Source: Opitutaceae bacterium (GTDB taxonomy: Bacteria > Verrucomicrobiota > Verrucomicrobiia > Opitutales > Opitutaceae). From it: DNA of 64,000 nt. This document shows, piece after piece, positions 1-8,243 of the stretch. The stretch spans positions 29,971-93,970 of the forward strand of contig JAQTYQ010000014.1 in NCBI GenBank assembly GCA_028688225.1. The letters run 5' to 3'. Position 1 is the first letter of the stretch. Each line of letters starts with the position of its first letter. A program made the position numbers and the translations under genes. The notes under the pieces are model-generated. The model worked only from the letters and a program-made list of their open reading frames with translations, was not told the origin of the DNA and ran no database searches.

Positions 1-1
1 C

Positions 2-520
2 GATCCCGTCGGCGCCGGCGCCACGGCGCTGCGTACCGATACCTCGGCCGACCTCGCCCGGCTCCACCCCGCCTGCATCCGCGGCAACGCCAGCGAAATC
101 ATGGTGCTCGCCGGCGCCACCGCCGAGAAGACCAAGGGCGTCGACTCCTCGCACGGCTCGGCGGACGCCCTCGCCCCCGCGCGACAGCTCGCCAAAGCCA
201 CCGGCGCCATCGTGGCCGTGACCGGCGCCACCGACTACGTCACCGACGGCACCCGGCTCATCGGCCTGGCCAACGGCCATCCGCTGATGGCGAAAGTCAC
301 CGGCCTCGGCTGCACGGCCACCGCGCTGGTCGGGGCGGCGCTCGCCGTCGAGAAGGACCGTCTCGCCGCCGTCGCCGCCGGCTTGAGCTTCCTCGCCATC
401 GCCGGGGAGATCGCCGCCGAGAAAAGTCCCGGCCCCGGCTCGCTTCAGCTCCATCTCCTCGACGCCCTGCATCTGCTCGACGCGCCGACGATCCGGCGCC
501 GGCTCAAGGTCGTGGCATGA
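2..520 (+). CDS. thiM: Hydroxyethylthiazole kinase, C-terminal part (5' cut by window edge)
   Basis: This enzyme phosphorylates 4-methyl-5-(2-hydroxyethyl)thiazole in cytoplasmic thiamine salvage. The reading frame is open from base 2, and its first visible residues DPVGAGATALR and later IRGNASEIMVLAG are characteristic of ThiM. GLGCTATALVGAALAV near the middle is the family's conserved C-terminal nucleotide-binding segment. About 172 residues are visible, so roughly the first third lies outside the window. The stop overlaps the thiE start (ATGA at 517-520), indicating translational coupling. Both products feed the same coupling step. Confidence 0.92.
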   Translation, partial: DPVGAGATALRTDTSADLARLHPACIRGNASEIMVLAGATAEKTKGVDSSHGSADALAPARQLAKATGAIVAVTGATDYVTDGTRLIGLANGHPLMAKVTGLGCTATALVGAALAVEKDRLAAVAAGLSFLAIAGEIAAEKSPGPGSLQLHLLDALHLLDAPTIRRRLKVVA

Positions 521-1176
521 GCGCCCGGTTCAATCTCTCGCTTTACCTCGTCACCGACCCGGAGATGACGGCGCGCCGTGGTCTCGTGGAAACCGTGGCC
601 GCGGCCCTCGAGGGGGGCGTAACCATGGTGCAGTTGCGCCACAAGGACGGGCCGGCCCGGGCGATGGTCGAGGCCGGCCGGGCGCTGCACGCGTTGCTCG
701 CGCGGCGCGGGATTCCGCTCATCATCAACGATCGCGTCGACGTGGCCCATGCCGTCGGCGCCGAGGGGGTGCACGTGGGCCAGGACGACCTGCCGCCCGC
801 CGCGGCGCGGGCCATCCTCGGACCTCGGGCCATCATCGGATTGACGGTCTCCGGCGAGCCGCAACTCGCCACCATCGACGCGTCGGTCGATTACGTGGGC
901 CTGAGTCCGGTCTTTCCGACCGCCACCAAGACCGACACCGCGCCCGCTCTGGGCGAGGCGGAGTTCGCCGCCCTCCGCCGCCGGATCCGCCTGCCGGTCG
1001 TCGCCATCGGCGGCATCACGGCGGCCAATGCGGCGCGCGTCATCGCCGCCGGCGCCGACGGCATCGCGGTGGTGTCGGCCATCTGCGCCGCGTCCGACCC
1101 CCGCGCCGCCGCCCAAGCCCTGCGGGCCGTGGTGGACCCGGCGCTGAAAGCACGCTCCGTCTCTCACCTATCATAA
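517..1176 (+). CDS. thiE: Thiamine-phosphate synthase
   Basis: ThiE joins hydroxymethylpyrimidine pyrophosphate to thiazole phosphate to give thiamine monophosphate. The 219-residue length is normal for the family. Visible motifs are VQLRHKDG, the INDRVDVAHAVGAEGVHVGQDDLP phosphate/metal-binding stretch, GLSPVFPTATK and VVAIGGITAANA, in TIM-barrel order. The start ATG overlaps the thiM stop by 4 bases, so the two genes form a salvage pair. The C-terminal tail after about residue 210 is not conserved. Confidence 0.95.
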   Translation: MSARFNLSLYLVTDPEMTARRGLVETVAAALEGGVTMVQLRHKDGPARAMVEAGRALHALLARRGIPLIINDRVDVAHAVGAEGVHVGQDDLPPAAARAILGPRAIIGLTVSGEPQLATIDASVDYVGLSPVFPTATKTDTAPALGEAEFAALRRRIRLPVVAIGGITAANAARVIAAGADGIAVVSAICAASDPRAAAQALRAVVDPALKARSVSHLS

Positions 1177-1323
1177 TCTTGCCCACGGCGACTTTTGTGC
1201 TTTCGACCGGCTGCTGCGGCACGCAATGGCTTGCCCACGCATTTGCCGGAAGCTTGACCAGCGACCCCGCGCCAAGCACGAACCGCTGCATAACGGCTGA
1301 CCGCCAAGGGCCGGCTCACCCCT

Positions 1324-2382
1324 GTGAATGATTCGCGTGACAGATTTGGCCGATGGATCGACTGCCTGCTCGATCCGTCCCGCTCGCCGGGCGATCAGCG
1401 GCAGGCCGCGCAGGAGTGGTGTGAATGGGGTCTTGATCTGCTTGGGGTGGACGAAAACGAACTGGCGACCCGCCCGGACGCCTTCTCAGCGGACTGCAGG
1501 CTGCCGATTGGGAAAGCGATCTCGCCCCTCGGGGCGGCGCGCTGCGTGCGGGAGTACCGGCGCACGGCGGTGTTTCTCCAGGCGATGGATGCGGCGTTGC
1601 GGTGCGCGCGGAAACGGTTTCCGGGCGAACGGATTCACGTGCTTGAAGCCGGCTGCGGACCGCTGGCGCCGCTGGCCCTGCCCTTCGCATTGCGGTACCC
1701 GCCGGACGAGGTGATCTTCAGCCTGCTCGACCTGCATCCGATCGCGATCGAGGGTACGAGACGCATGGCCCGGGAGTTGGGTGTGCGCGAGTCGGTCCGG
1801 GGCTATCTGGCGGCCGACGCCACGACCATCCAGTTCTCCGAACCGGACCGGCCGCATGTGATTGCGTGCGAAGTGCTGCTCCGCGCCCTAAAATCCGAGC
1901 CCCAGGTCGCGGCGACGCGGAATCTCGCGCCGCAATTGCGCCGCGGCGGAATCTTTCTGCCCGAACGAATCGATGTGGATGCGGGCCTGTTCGACCAGGC
2001 GAAATGGACCCGCGCTCTGACCAGCCCGATGAAAGAGGGGGAGGAAGGCTTGTCCCCCATTCAGGAATTGGGCCGGGTGTTCGGCCTCGACGCGTCCGCG
2101 GTGAATGAACTGCAGCCTCGCGGTGCCGGACGTTTTGCCGCGACTGCGGTGAACGTGCCCCCCCACGACCCTGAGCGGACTCCATTGCATCTATTCACGC
2201 GCATCCGGGTCTTCGGTGATCATCGGCTCGGCGATTTCGACAGCAGCCTCAACCTCCCGGAAAGGGTGAAGTATCCCGCGGCGCTGGCGGTCAAAGGAGG
2301 ACTCGTCGAGTTCTATTATGAGGTCTCGGCCGATCCGGGGCTGCGGCTTGTCGGCTTGACCGCGTCCGGGTCCAATCGCTGA
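1324..2382 (+). CDS. SAM-dependent methyltransferase-like protein at the edge of the lasso cluster
   Basis: A 352-residue protein with a class I SAM-binding motif (VLEAGCGPLAPLAL, about residues 105-118) followed by an acidic strand end (SLLDLHPIAIEG), the layout of PRMT-like methyltransferases. The substrate cannot be read from the sequence. The start is a GTG; no upstream ATG fits the frame. It points into the HPrK-like kinase gene 271 bp downstream and is probably part of, or adjacent to, the lasso locus, where methyltransferases are occasional tailoring enzymes. The C-terminal 150 residues match no family I recognise. Confidence 0.6.
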   Translation: MNDSRDRFGRWIDCLLDPSRSPGDQRQAAQEWCEWGLDLLGVDENELATRPDAFSADCRLPIGKAISPLGAARCVREYRRTAVFLQAMDAALRCARKRFPGERIHVLEAGCGPLAPLALPFALRYPPDEVIFSLLDLHPIAIEGTRRMARELGVRESVRGYLAADATTIQFSEPDRPHVIACEVLLRALKSEPQVAATRNLAPQLRRGGIFLPERIDVDAGLFDQAKWTRALTSPMKEGEEGLSPIQELGRVFGLDASAVNELQPRGAGRFAATAVNVPPHDPERTPLHLFTRIRVFGDHRLGDFDSSLNLPERVKYPAALAVKGGLVEFYYEVSADPGLRLVGLTASGSNR

Positions 2383-2400
2383 TCCGGGTCCAGGAACGAT

Positions 2401-2580
2401 TTTACCACAAGGACACGAAGCGCACAGCGCGGCGGAGCCGCAACCAAAACCGTTCGCTCCGCGCTCGCACTTACTGGTTATCGCACCAGCCACTCTCAGC
2501 GCGCTCGCGGCCGCGGGAAGCTCGCTCCGAGCATCCCGATCCGCCTTCCCGTTGTGTCCTTTGTGCCTTCGTGGTGAAAG
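2401..2580. repeat. Inverted pair of 'CCACGAAGGCACAAAG'-type intergenic repeats
   Basis: The 270-bp gap between the methyltransferase and the kinase holds no convincing gene. Bases 2401-2430 (TTTACCACAAGGACACGAAG...) are repeated in degenerate, inverted form at 2550-2580, whose reverse complement reads TTTCACCACGAAGGCACAAA. The arms flank about 120 bp. Similar low-complexity, roughly 8-10-bp-periodic sequences are, from memory, scattered in intergenic DNA of Verrucomicrobiota and related genomes. Function is unknown. Confidence 0.6.
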
Positions 2581-2653
2581 CAACTCGAACAGCGAGAAAT
2601 CGGCGTTTCCCGGTCTTGACGCATTGACTCACCGTGTGCCGTATTGCAGCCGA

Positions 2654-3586
2654 ATGAGTACCCCCGCCGACGGAGATGACGTTCCGCGGTCGTTGCACCG
2701 TGCCTTCGGACTGACGATCCGCTCATGCCTGCTGTTGCCGGAATTGCTGCCAGCCCCCGCCGGCGCCGAGCCCGAGGTGGAGATCGTCTATGGAAGCGTG
2801 CCGAAGGAACTGCCCGACGCGATCGCCCGGGGCGTGCGCTTCCAGGTGGCAGCCGACAAGCTGCTGCTCCAGGTGGATGGCATCGCGCGTTATCTGGTAA
2901 GCGATGGACGGACCATCACGATCGATCGCGATCCGGCCGCAGACGACGACGACATCAAGATCTTTCTGTTGGGCTCGGTTTTCGGCGCGTTGATGCATCA
3001 GCGGGGCGATCTCGTGCTCCACGGAAGCGCCATCGAATGGGACGGGCGGTGCGTCGTGTTCATGGGCGCCTCCGGCGTGGGCAAATCGACGCTGGCCTCC
3101 GCCCTTCGCCAGAAGGGGCATGCCATCCTGACCGACGATCTGTGTGTGGTGCGTCCGGGGGATGACGGAACGATGTACGCGCATCCTGGATTTCCCCAGA
3201 CCAAGCTCTGGCTCGATTCGCTCAAGCAGCTCGATATTTCGGCCAAGGGGCTGCGACGCATTCGCACCAAGCTCGAAAAGCGGGCGGTATCGCTGGGGGA
3301 TCAATTTGTGACCCGACCGTTGGCGATGAAGAAACTTTACATGCTCCGACCGCACAATCGGGAGGAATTCACTCTCACCGTGCTGCAGGGGCCGGAGAAG
3401 TTCGCGGCCCTCAAGAGAAACACCTATCGATTCGGGTTTTTGGCGGATATCGAGGGGAAGGCGGGACACTTCCAGCACGCGTTGCGGCTGGCACAACAGG
3501 TGCCGGTGGCGGCTGTGCAGCGCCCTTCCGGGAGCTTCCAGATCGGGAAGCTGGTCACGCTGATCGAAACCGATCTTGGCATATGA
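2654..3586 (+). CDS. HPr kinase-like tailoring kinase of the lasso cluster
   Basis: A 310-residue protein with the HPrK C-terminal kinase fold: VLHGSAIEWDGRCVVF followed by the Walker A GASGVGKSTLASAL (about residues 137-150) and ILTDDLCVV with the catalytic/metal acidic pair. HPrK relatives in lasso clusters (paeninodin-type) phosphorylate the C-terminal Ser of the precursor; the candidate precursor here ends in Ser. The classical HPr-binding N-terminal domain is replaced by about 100 unrelated residues. I chose ATG 2654; the frame is open further upstream but lies in repeat DNA. The stop overlaps the sulfotransferase start (ATGA, 3583-3586). Confidence 0.8.
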   Translation: MSTPADGDDVPRSLHRAFGLTIRSCLLLPELLPAPAGAEPEVEIVYGSVPKELPDAIARGVRFQVAADKLLLQVDGIARYLVSDGRTITIDRDPAADDDDIKIFLLGSVFGALMHQRGDLVLHGSAIEWDGRCVVFMGASGVGKSTLASALRQKGHAILTDDLCVVRPGDDGTMYAHPGFPQTKLWLDSLKQLDISAKGLRRIRTKLEKRAVSLGDQFVTRPLAMKKLYMLRPHNREEFTLTVLQGPEKFAALKRNTYRFGFLADIEGKAGHFQHALRLAQQVPVAAVQRPSGSFQIGKLVTLIETDLGI

Positions 3587-4446
3587 ATGGGATTGTCTGG
3601 CTGGCGTCCTACCCGAAGTCCGGCAACACCTGGTTCCGGACGTTCCTGACCAATTTCCTGAGAAACGGCGACGCACCGGCGGACATCAATAAGCTCGAAG
3701 GCGGCCCGATCGCCAGTGCGCGGCGGCCCTTCGACGAAGCGGTGGGTTACGACTCCGGCGAGATGACGCCTGATGAAATCGACCGGTTGAGACCCGAGGT
3801 CTACCTGTATCAGGCACGCGAGGCGAAGGAAACGATGTACTGCAAGGTGCATGACGCCTACACGGTTTTGCCCGACGGACGACCACTGATTCCACCTGAG
3901 TCGACCGCCTGCGTTCTTTATTTCATTCGCAACCCGCTCGACGTGGCCGTGTCGTTCGCCCACCACAGCGGGCACGATCGCTTCGACCGGACCATCCGGC
4001 AGATGGGCACGGCAGAGCATTCGTTCTGCGCGACCGACGCGACCGAAACTAATCAACTCCGGCAGAAGCTGCTCACTTGGAGCCAGCACGTTCTGAGTTG
4101 GGTGGATGCGCCCGCCATGCGCGTGACAGTGGTGCGTTATGAGGACATGAAGCTGCGACCGGAGGACACGTTTGGCTCGGCGGTGCGGTTCGTCGGCCTG
4201 CCGGCCGATCCGGCGCGGGTGAGAAAGGCGATCGAGTTCAGCCGCTTCGAAGAGATGCGGAAACAGGAGGAGAAGGACGGCTTCGGCGAAAAGATGCCGC
4301 GCGCAAAGTCGTTTTTCCGAAAGGGCGAGATTGGCTCATGGCGCGGGTCGCTCACGCCCGGACAGGCGGCGAAGATCATCGCCGATCACGGCGACGTGAT
4401 GCGGCGCTTCGGGTATCTCGACGAGAAGGGCGACCCGGTGTATTGA
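3583..4446 (+). CDS. Sulfotransferase domain protein, lasso cluster
   Basis: A 287-residue PAPS-dependent sulfotransferase. The N-terminal ASYPKSGNTWFRTFL is the 5'-phosphosulfate-binding loop, and FIRNPLDVAVSFAHH matches the 3'-phosphate-binding strand and helix. The C-terminal FFRKGEIGSWRGSLTP resembles the RKGxxGDWK-type motif of the family. It overlaps the kinase gene by 4 bp, so the two are translationally coupled. Sulfotransferases recur beside HPrK-type kinases in lasso loci. A peptide substrate is inferred from this context only, with Tyr or Ser of the core as the plausible acceptor. Confidence 0.8.
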   Translation: MNGIVWLASYPKSGNTWFRTFLTNFLRNGDAPADINKLEGGPIASARRPFDEAVGYDSGEMTPDEIDRLRPEVYLYQAREAKETMYCKVHDAYTVLPDGRPLIPPESTACVLYFIRNPLDVAVSFAHHSGHDRFDRTIRQMGTAEHSFCATDATETNQLRQKLLTWSQHVLSWVDAPAMRVTVVRYEDMKLRPEDTFGSAVRFVGLPADPARVRKAIEFSRFEEMRKQEEKDGFGEKMPRAKSFFRKGEIGSWRGSLTPGQAAKIIADHGDVMRRFGYLDEKGDPVY

Positions 4447-4906
4447 ACGAGGAGGAAACGACAGGCCACCCAGCGCGGCACGAACGCGACCGAAGAGCGG
4501 AGGGGGAGTCTCTTTACAGGAGCAAGCGAAGGAAACGAAGTTCGATCCGGAGTAGCGAGTGCGCTCGAATAATCCCAACAACCCAAACCGTTTTACAGGA
4601 GGTAACGGAGCAAACGGAGAAAATGGAGTCGAAGACTCCGAGACGATCCATTCACCGCGGATCACACGGATGGGCACGGATGAGAACCCAGCCTGCCCGC
4701 TACTCACTACTCTGGCCGCGGTTTCCCGGTTTCAGGGTTTCCTTTCTCCCGATTTTTCCGCCCCCCTCCGTTTTCGCCTGCAAAAAAGCAGGAGGGGATG
4801 ATCGTCGCGAACAGACACGATCCGTGGAGACAGTAGGACACGAATGTGCGGCGGGTGCGGAATTTTCGTGTCTTCCGGGCGCTTTCTGGTTTTTATTCAT
4901 GCTATC
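4447..4906. repeat. 460-bp intergenic block built of several short repeat families
   Basis: No gene is convincing here. Two degenerate copies of a TTTACAGGAGGTAACGGAGC-type element lie at 4511-4540 and 4591-4628, and a third is at 5244-5280. A CACGGATGGGCACGGATGA-type element occupies 4651-4685. An inverted pair, GGACACGAA at 4836-4844 and TTCGTGTCTT from 4866, closes the block. The region separates the kinase-sulfotransferase pair from the B1-cyclase-precursor genes, so it probably also carries a promoter, although I see no clear -35/-10 pair. Confidence 0.6.
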
Positions 4907-5203
4907 ATGAGCCCTACAGCCGAGATTCCCCCGGCTGCCACCGTGGTCCGGAGCCCTGATCAAGTGTCGGGAGATTTGGACGGCAAGGTGGTGCTGCTGA
5001 GCATCGAAAACGGCACGTACTACAACATGAACGAAGTCGGCAGCCGGATTTGGGCGCTGATCGAAAAGCCGGTGACAGTCGCCGCGCTGATCGAACAGCT
5101 CCTCGCAGAATTCGAGGTCGAGAAGTCGACGTGTGAAAAAGAGGTGGCAGATTTTCTCGGGCAACTGCAGAAGGACCATCTGCTCAAAGTGGTCGAGACC
5201 TAG
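4907..5203 (+). CDS. PqqD-family RiPP recognition protein (lasso B1)
   Basis: A 98-residue PqqD-like protein. The DLDGKVVLLSIENGTYYNMNEVGSRIWALIEKP segment is the typical wing-and-helix that binds a RiPP leader peptide, and the helical C-terminus (LIEQLLAEFEVE...FLGQLQKDHLL) completes the fold. In lasso systems B1 delivers the leader to the B2 protease and the cyclase. I chose ATG 4907 because residues encoded upstream of it are not conserved. It lies 73 bp before the cyclase gene. Confidence 0.85.
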   Translation: MSPTAEIPPAATVVRSPDQVSGDLDGKVVLLSIENGTYYNMNEVGSRIWALIEKPVTVAALIEQLLAEFEVEKSTCEKEVADFLGQLQKDHLLKVVET

Positions 5204-5243
5204 AAAGCCTTTGAAGAGGCGGCGCCACAACCAATCCCGAATC

Positions 5244-5280
5244 ATTTTACAGGAGGCAACGAAGAGAACGGAGAAAATGA
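5244..5280 (+). repeat. Intergenic repeat copy supplying the cyclase start region
   Basis: The sequence TTTTACAGGAGGCAACGAAG continues as AGAACGGAGAAAATGA and matches the element at 4591-4628 nearly base for base. Here the final ATG is the start codon of the cyclase gene (5277). GGAG at 5270-5273 sits at Shine-Dalgarno distance from it, with a second AGGAGG about 20 bases upstream. The repeat therefore appears to have been adopted as a translation initiation region. Confidence 0.6.
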
Positions 5281-7211
5281 GCGCAATCTGCGGCCTGCTT
5301 CGATTGGATGGCCGGCCCGTGACCGCCGAGAATCTGCGGCCGGCAATGGAGGCGGTGGCCCAGTATGGCCGGGATGGAAGCGGCGTCTGGACGCTCGGCG
5401 CAGTCGGTTTCGGACATCGACTCATGAGGTTGACGCCGGAGTCAGCGCATGAGCAGCAGCCCATAACGCGAGGTAACCTGACCCTCACGGCCGACGCGCG
5501 GATCGACAACCGCGATGAGCTTTTCGCCGAACTGTCGGTGCGGTCGGCCGAGCGGTCGTGCATGACGGATGGCGAACTGGTGCTGCTGGCTTATACCAAA
5601 TGGAGAGAGGATTGCCCGAAGCACCTGATCGGCGATTACGCGTTTGCGATCTGGGACGAGCCCGCCCGGCGCCTGTTTTGCGCGCGCGACCACATCGGCG
5701 CCCGGCCGTTCTTCTACTACCATTCCCCGGCTCTATTCGCTTTCGCCACCGATATCCGCGGTGTGCTGGCCTTCCCCGGTGTGCCGGCCGAGATCGACGA
5801 AGTGGAGGTTGCGCAGATGCTGCTGTCCGAATCGCCGGGTTACCACGACAACGAGCACACGTTCTTTCGCGATGTGCGGAAGCTCACTTTCGGGCATTAC
5901 TTGACGGTGGATAGCGGAACGTTGCATACGAAGCGCTACTGGCGACCAGAGGATGTTCCTCCGTTGACGCTGCCAACGACGGAAGATTACGCCCAACGCC
6001 TGCACGATCTCGTCCGGCAGGCGGTGGCCGACCGGCTGCGTACGGATAAGCCGACCGGTGCGCATCTGAGCGGCGGTCTCGACTCGTCGTCGATCGCGGT
6101 GCTCGCGGCGCAGCTGCTGCGTGAGCGCGGCGCGACGCCTCCGGCGGTGTTCTCCTGGTCCCCACCGCCGGGCCCACCGCCCTACACGGACGAGCACAAG
6201 CGGATCGAGGCGGTGTGCCGGCAGGAGGGTTTGGCGCCGATCTACAACGACCAAACCGAGGCAGAATGGAACGCCGTTCTCGACGCAGAGTCCGCCACGC
6301 GGCCGGTGTTGACCGTGGCAAACGAGCGGCACCTGCAACGCCGGGCCGAGTTGCTCGGCGTTCGCGTGATTCTGTCGGGCTGGGGCGGAGACGAGGCGGC
6401 AAGCTTCAATGGCCGGGGATTGCTCGCGGAATACGTGAGGAACTGGCGTTGGGGCGACGCGATTGCGTATCTGCGATCGCGCGGAAGCATCCGGCAGCCG
6501 CGCAGCCTGCTGAACGTTGCGCGCGTGTTCTGGCGCGACGGTGTACTTCCGCTTTTGAGCTCGGCAACCTATGAAAGATTCAACCCGTACTCTCGCGGTC
6601 CCTCCATGATTCGGGAGGATTTTCTGGAGCGAATCCGTGCGCACCTACGGCAAGTGCAAAAACCGCCGCGAGAGGTTCCGGGCGGGCGGCAATGCCAGTG
6701 GCAACTCTATTACGCGGGCCATATCACCGCCCGGATCGAATCATGGGCGGCCCTAGGCGCGGACTGCAATCTCGTCTACGGCTATCCCCTGCTCGACCGG
6801 CGGGTGCTTGAGTTCGTCTACGCCATCCCGGTGGAACTTCACGCCCGGGATGGACGAGGGCGCTACCTGTGCCGGAAAGCGATGGAGTGGGTGTTGCCGC
6901 CCGGAATAACGAACGAAGCCATGAAACAAGAAATGGTTCTGGAGGGGCAGGCTATTTCATGGCGTAATGCCCGGCTGGACCGCTGGGCCGCAGAGTTGGG
7001 CAGCAGCGCTGCCAATTGGGAAAATCCGTGGGTCGATATTGCGCGTCTGCGAGGCAATCTGACGGGTGGTTCAACGGCACGGAGAAGGCCCTACGGCAAA
7101 ATTCCCCTCACATGCGCACTGACCGGCGTAAGCCTTTGGCGGCACTGGAAAAACAGCTCGACACCTTCTCGATCAGAGAGCTACGCTTACTTAAAATCAA
7201 CAAACTTATGA
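5277..7211 (+). CDS. Asparagine synthetase-like lasso cyclase (C protein)
   Basis: A 644-residue protein with an N-terminal class II glutamine amidotransferase-like domain (about 1-200) and a C-terminal ATP-pyrophosphatase synthetase domain containing the PP-loop SGGLDSSSIAVLAA (about 263-276) and LSGWGGDEAAS. In lasso biosynthesis this homolog adenylates the core Asp/Glu side chain and closes the macrolactam. It begins MSAICG rather than MCGI, so the catalytic Cys2 of true glutaminases is absent, as expected for lasso cyclases. It follows B1, and its stop overlaps the precursor start (ATGA, 7208-7211). Confidence 0.9.
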   Translation: MSAICGLLRLDGRPVTAENLRPAMEAVAQYGRDGSGVWTLGAVGFGHRLMRLTPESAHEQQPITRGNLTLTADARIDNRDELFAELSVRSAERSCMTDGELVLLAYTKWREDCPKHLIGDYAFAIWDEPARRLFCARDHIGARPFFYYHSPALFAFATDIRGVLAFPGVPAEIDEVEVAQMLLSESPGYHDNEHTFFRDVRKLTFGHYLTVDSGTLHTKRYWRPEDVPPLTLPTTEDYAQRLHDLVRQAVADRLRTDKPTGAHLSGGLDSSSIAVLAAQLLRERGATPPAVFSWSPPPGPPPYTDEHKRIEAVCRQEGLAPIYNDQTEAEWNAVLDAESATRPVLTVANERHLQRRAELLGVRVILSGWGGDEAASFNGRGLLAEYVRNWRWGDAIAYLRSRGSIRQPRSLLNVARVFWRDGVLPLLSSATYERFNPYSRGPSMIREDFLERIRAHLRQVQKPPREVPGGRQCQWQLYYAGHITARIESWAALGADCNLVYGYPLLDRRVLEFVYAIPVELHARDGRGRYLCRKAMEWVLPPGITNEAMKQEMVLEGQAISWRNARLDRWAAELGSSAANWENPWVDIARLRGNLTGGSTARRRPYGKIPLTCALTGVSLWRHWKNSSTPSRSESYAYLKSTNL

Positions 7212-7375
7212 ACGACGAAAGTGTTATTACTCCTGACACCCCGTCGCCGGTCATTCGAGACCAAAGTCGTCGGCACTGGGAAACGCCTTGTTTGGAGCCG
7301 CTGGATGTTGTGGACAAAACTAATAAGGTGTCCATTTTCCCCAGTGAACTTGGCACCTACGCGGCACCATCTTGA
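7208..7375 (+). CDS. Candidate lasso precursor peptide (A), 55 residues
   Basis: The ATG overlaps the cyclase stop. The leader contains W24, P27, L29-E30 and L32-D33-V34 (WETPCLEPLDV), matching the W-P-LE-LDI pattern of HPrK-associated (paeninodin-type) leaders. Thr38 would be the conserved -2 Thr. That predicts cleavage after Asn39 and a 16-residue core, KVSIFPSELGTYAAPS. Glu47 falls at core position 8, a valid macrolactam acceptor, giving an 8-residue ring and 8-residue tail ending in Ser. Lys at core position 1 is unusual (Gly, Ala, Ser and Cys are common), so the cleavage site is inference. The C-terminal Ser is the expected kinase target. Confidence 0.65.
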   Translation: MNDESVITPDTPSPVIRDQSRRHWETPCLEPLDVVDKTNKVSIFPSELGTYAAPS

Positions 7376-7525
7376 GGTGTGCTGGGCTCGCTTGCACGGC
7401 CAATGGTCGACGCGAAGCTTGGCGTAACGAGGTGGGAAACAGATTCTGAGGGTGCACCCGGCTGCAGCCGTTGGAGGAACGTCCGCGGTGCGGATTGCTC
7501 CGCGCAGCGGCGCCCGTGATGCCAT

Positions 7526-7563
7526 GAAAAAAAGACCGCCGCCGGTCTTGCCGGAGGCGGTCT
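7526..7563 (-). terminator. Intrinsic terminator of the tail-collar gene
   Basis: AGACCGCC (7533-7540) pairs with GGCGGTCT (7556-7563), reinforced by an inner CCGG/CCGG pair. On the minus strand the hairpin is followed by a run of seven T (complement of 7526-7532). It lies just beyond the minus-strand stop at 7589. The flanking 7376-7525 segment shows nothing else I recognise. Confidence 0.8.
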
Positions 7564-7588
7564 GGGAGATCGAAGCGGCAGCCTGATG

Positions 7589-8194
7589 TCAGGTGCGGGA
7601 CGGGAAGACGCCCTGCGTCACGATCACATAGTTGAGCGCCAGAAGCGGCTGCAGGATGCTGAACGGCAAGCTGTTGCCGGCGGGTTGGACCGTCGTGGTC
7701 GCAGTCGCGGTGGTGGTTGCCATGCCTGCGGCCATTGCGGCCGGCGTCCCTGCTCCTGAAGCAGCATAGCCTGTAATGACCTTGGGTGGCGTGTCAGTCG
7801 TCGCTACCGAGGTCAGATAGTTATTTGCCGGGCTTGGCAGCCTCGCAGTCGGCGCGCCAAGCGCGGTGATCGCGGTGGTGGCGTTCACGTTCGTGACCGC
7901 TCCGTGGATATGCGCCGGCAGCTCCTTTTGTGTCAGCGCCACTCCCTCCGCGCCAGCGATCTCGCCAATGAGGTAATTGGAGGTGCCGGGGCTCTGCCCC
8001 TGGCCGATCGCCATGCGGCCACCGAGGTTGGGCAGGCCAAACGTGCTCTGGCCGTTGCCACCGAAGGTGGTTCCGAGGAGCGAGAACAGCGCGGTGTTCT
8101 GCTGGATCGGCACGATTGCGCCGTTGCAGAGTGCGAAGCCCCGGGGGGGCCAGCTGAAACCGAAGATGGTGATTTCGCCTAAGTAATAATCCAT
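7589..8194 (-). CDS. Phage tail-collar domain protein (microcystin-dependent-protein family)
   Basis: A 201-residue protein. MDYYLGEITIFGFSWPPRGFALCNGAIVPIQQNTALFSLLG is the N-terminal tail-collar signature, followed by the GGNGQSTFGLPNLGGRMAIGQG repeat core and an HIHG motif. The C-terminus is low-complexity (Ala/Thr rich) and ends in a short strand. Stand-alone bacterial members of this family are known, but their role is uncertain. No other phage genes are nearby, so this is not evidence of a prophage. It is transcribed after the small DUF6916-like gene, 49 bp apart, and followed by a strong terminator. Confidence 0.85.
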   Translation of the reverse strand: MDYYLGEITIFGFSWPPRGFALCNGAIVPIQQNTALFSLLGTTFGGNGQSTFGLPNLGGRMAIGQGQSPGTSNYLIGEIAGAEGVALTQKELPAHIHGAVTNVNATTAITALGAPTARLPSPANNYLTSVATTDTPPKVITGYAASGAGTPAAMAAGMATTTATATTTVQPAGNSLPFSILQPLLALNYVIVTQGVFPSRT

Positions 8195-8243
8195 GACAGA
8201 TGTGGGTTGGGGGTTGAGTTCGGGATTTGGATTTTCGCTTGGA

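Noticed and set aside
4338..4910. 190-codon ORF across the sulfotransferase end and repeat block
   Set aside because: It overlaps the sulfotransferase in another frame and then reads through repeat DNA; no RBS or domain.
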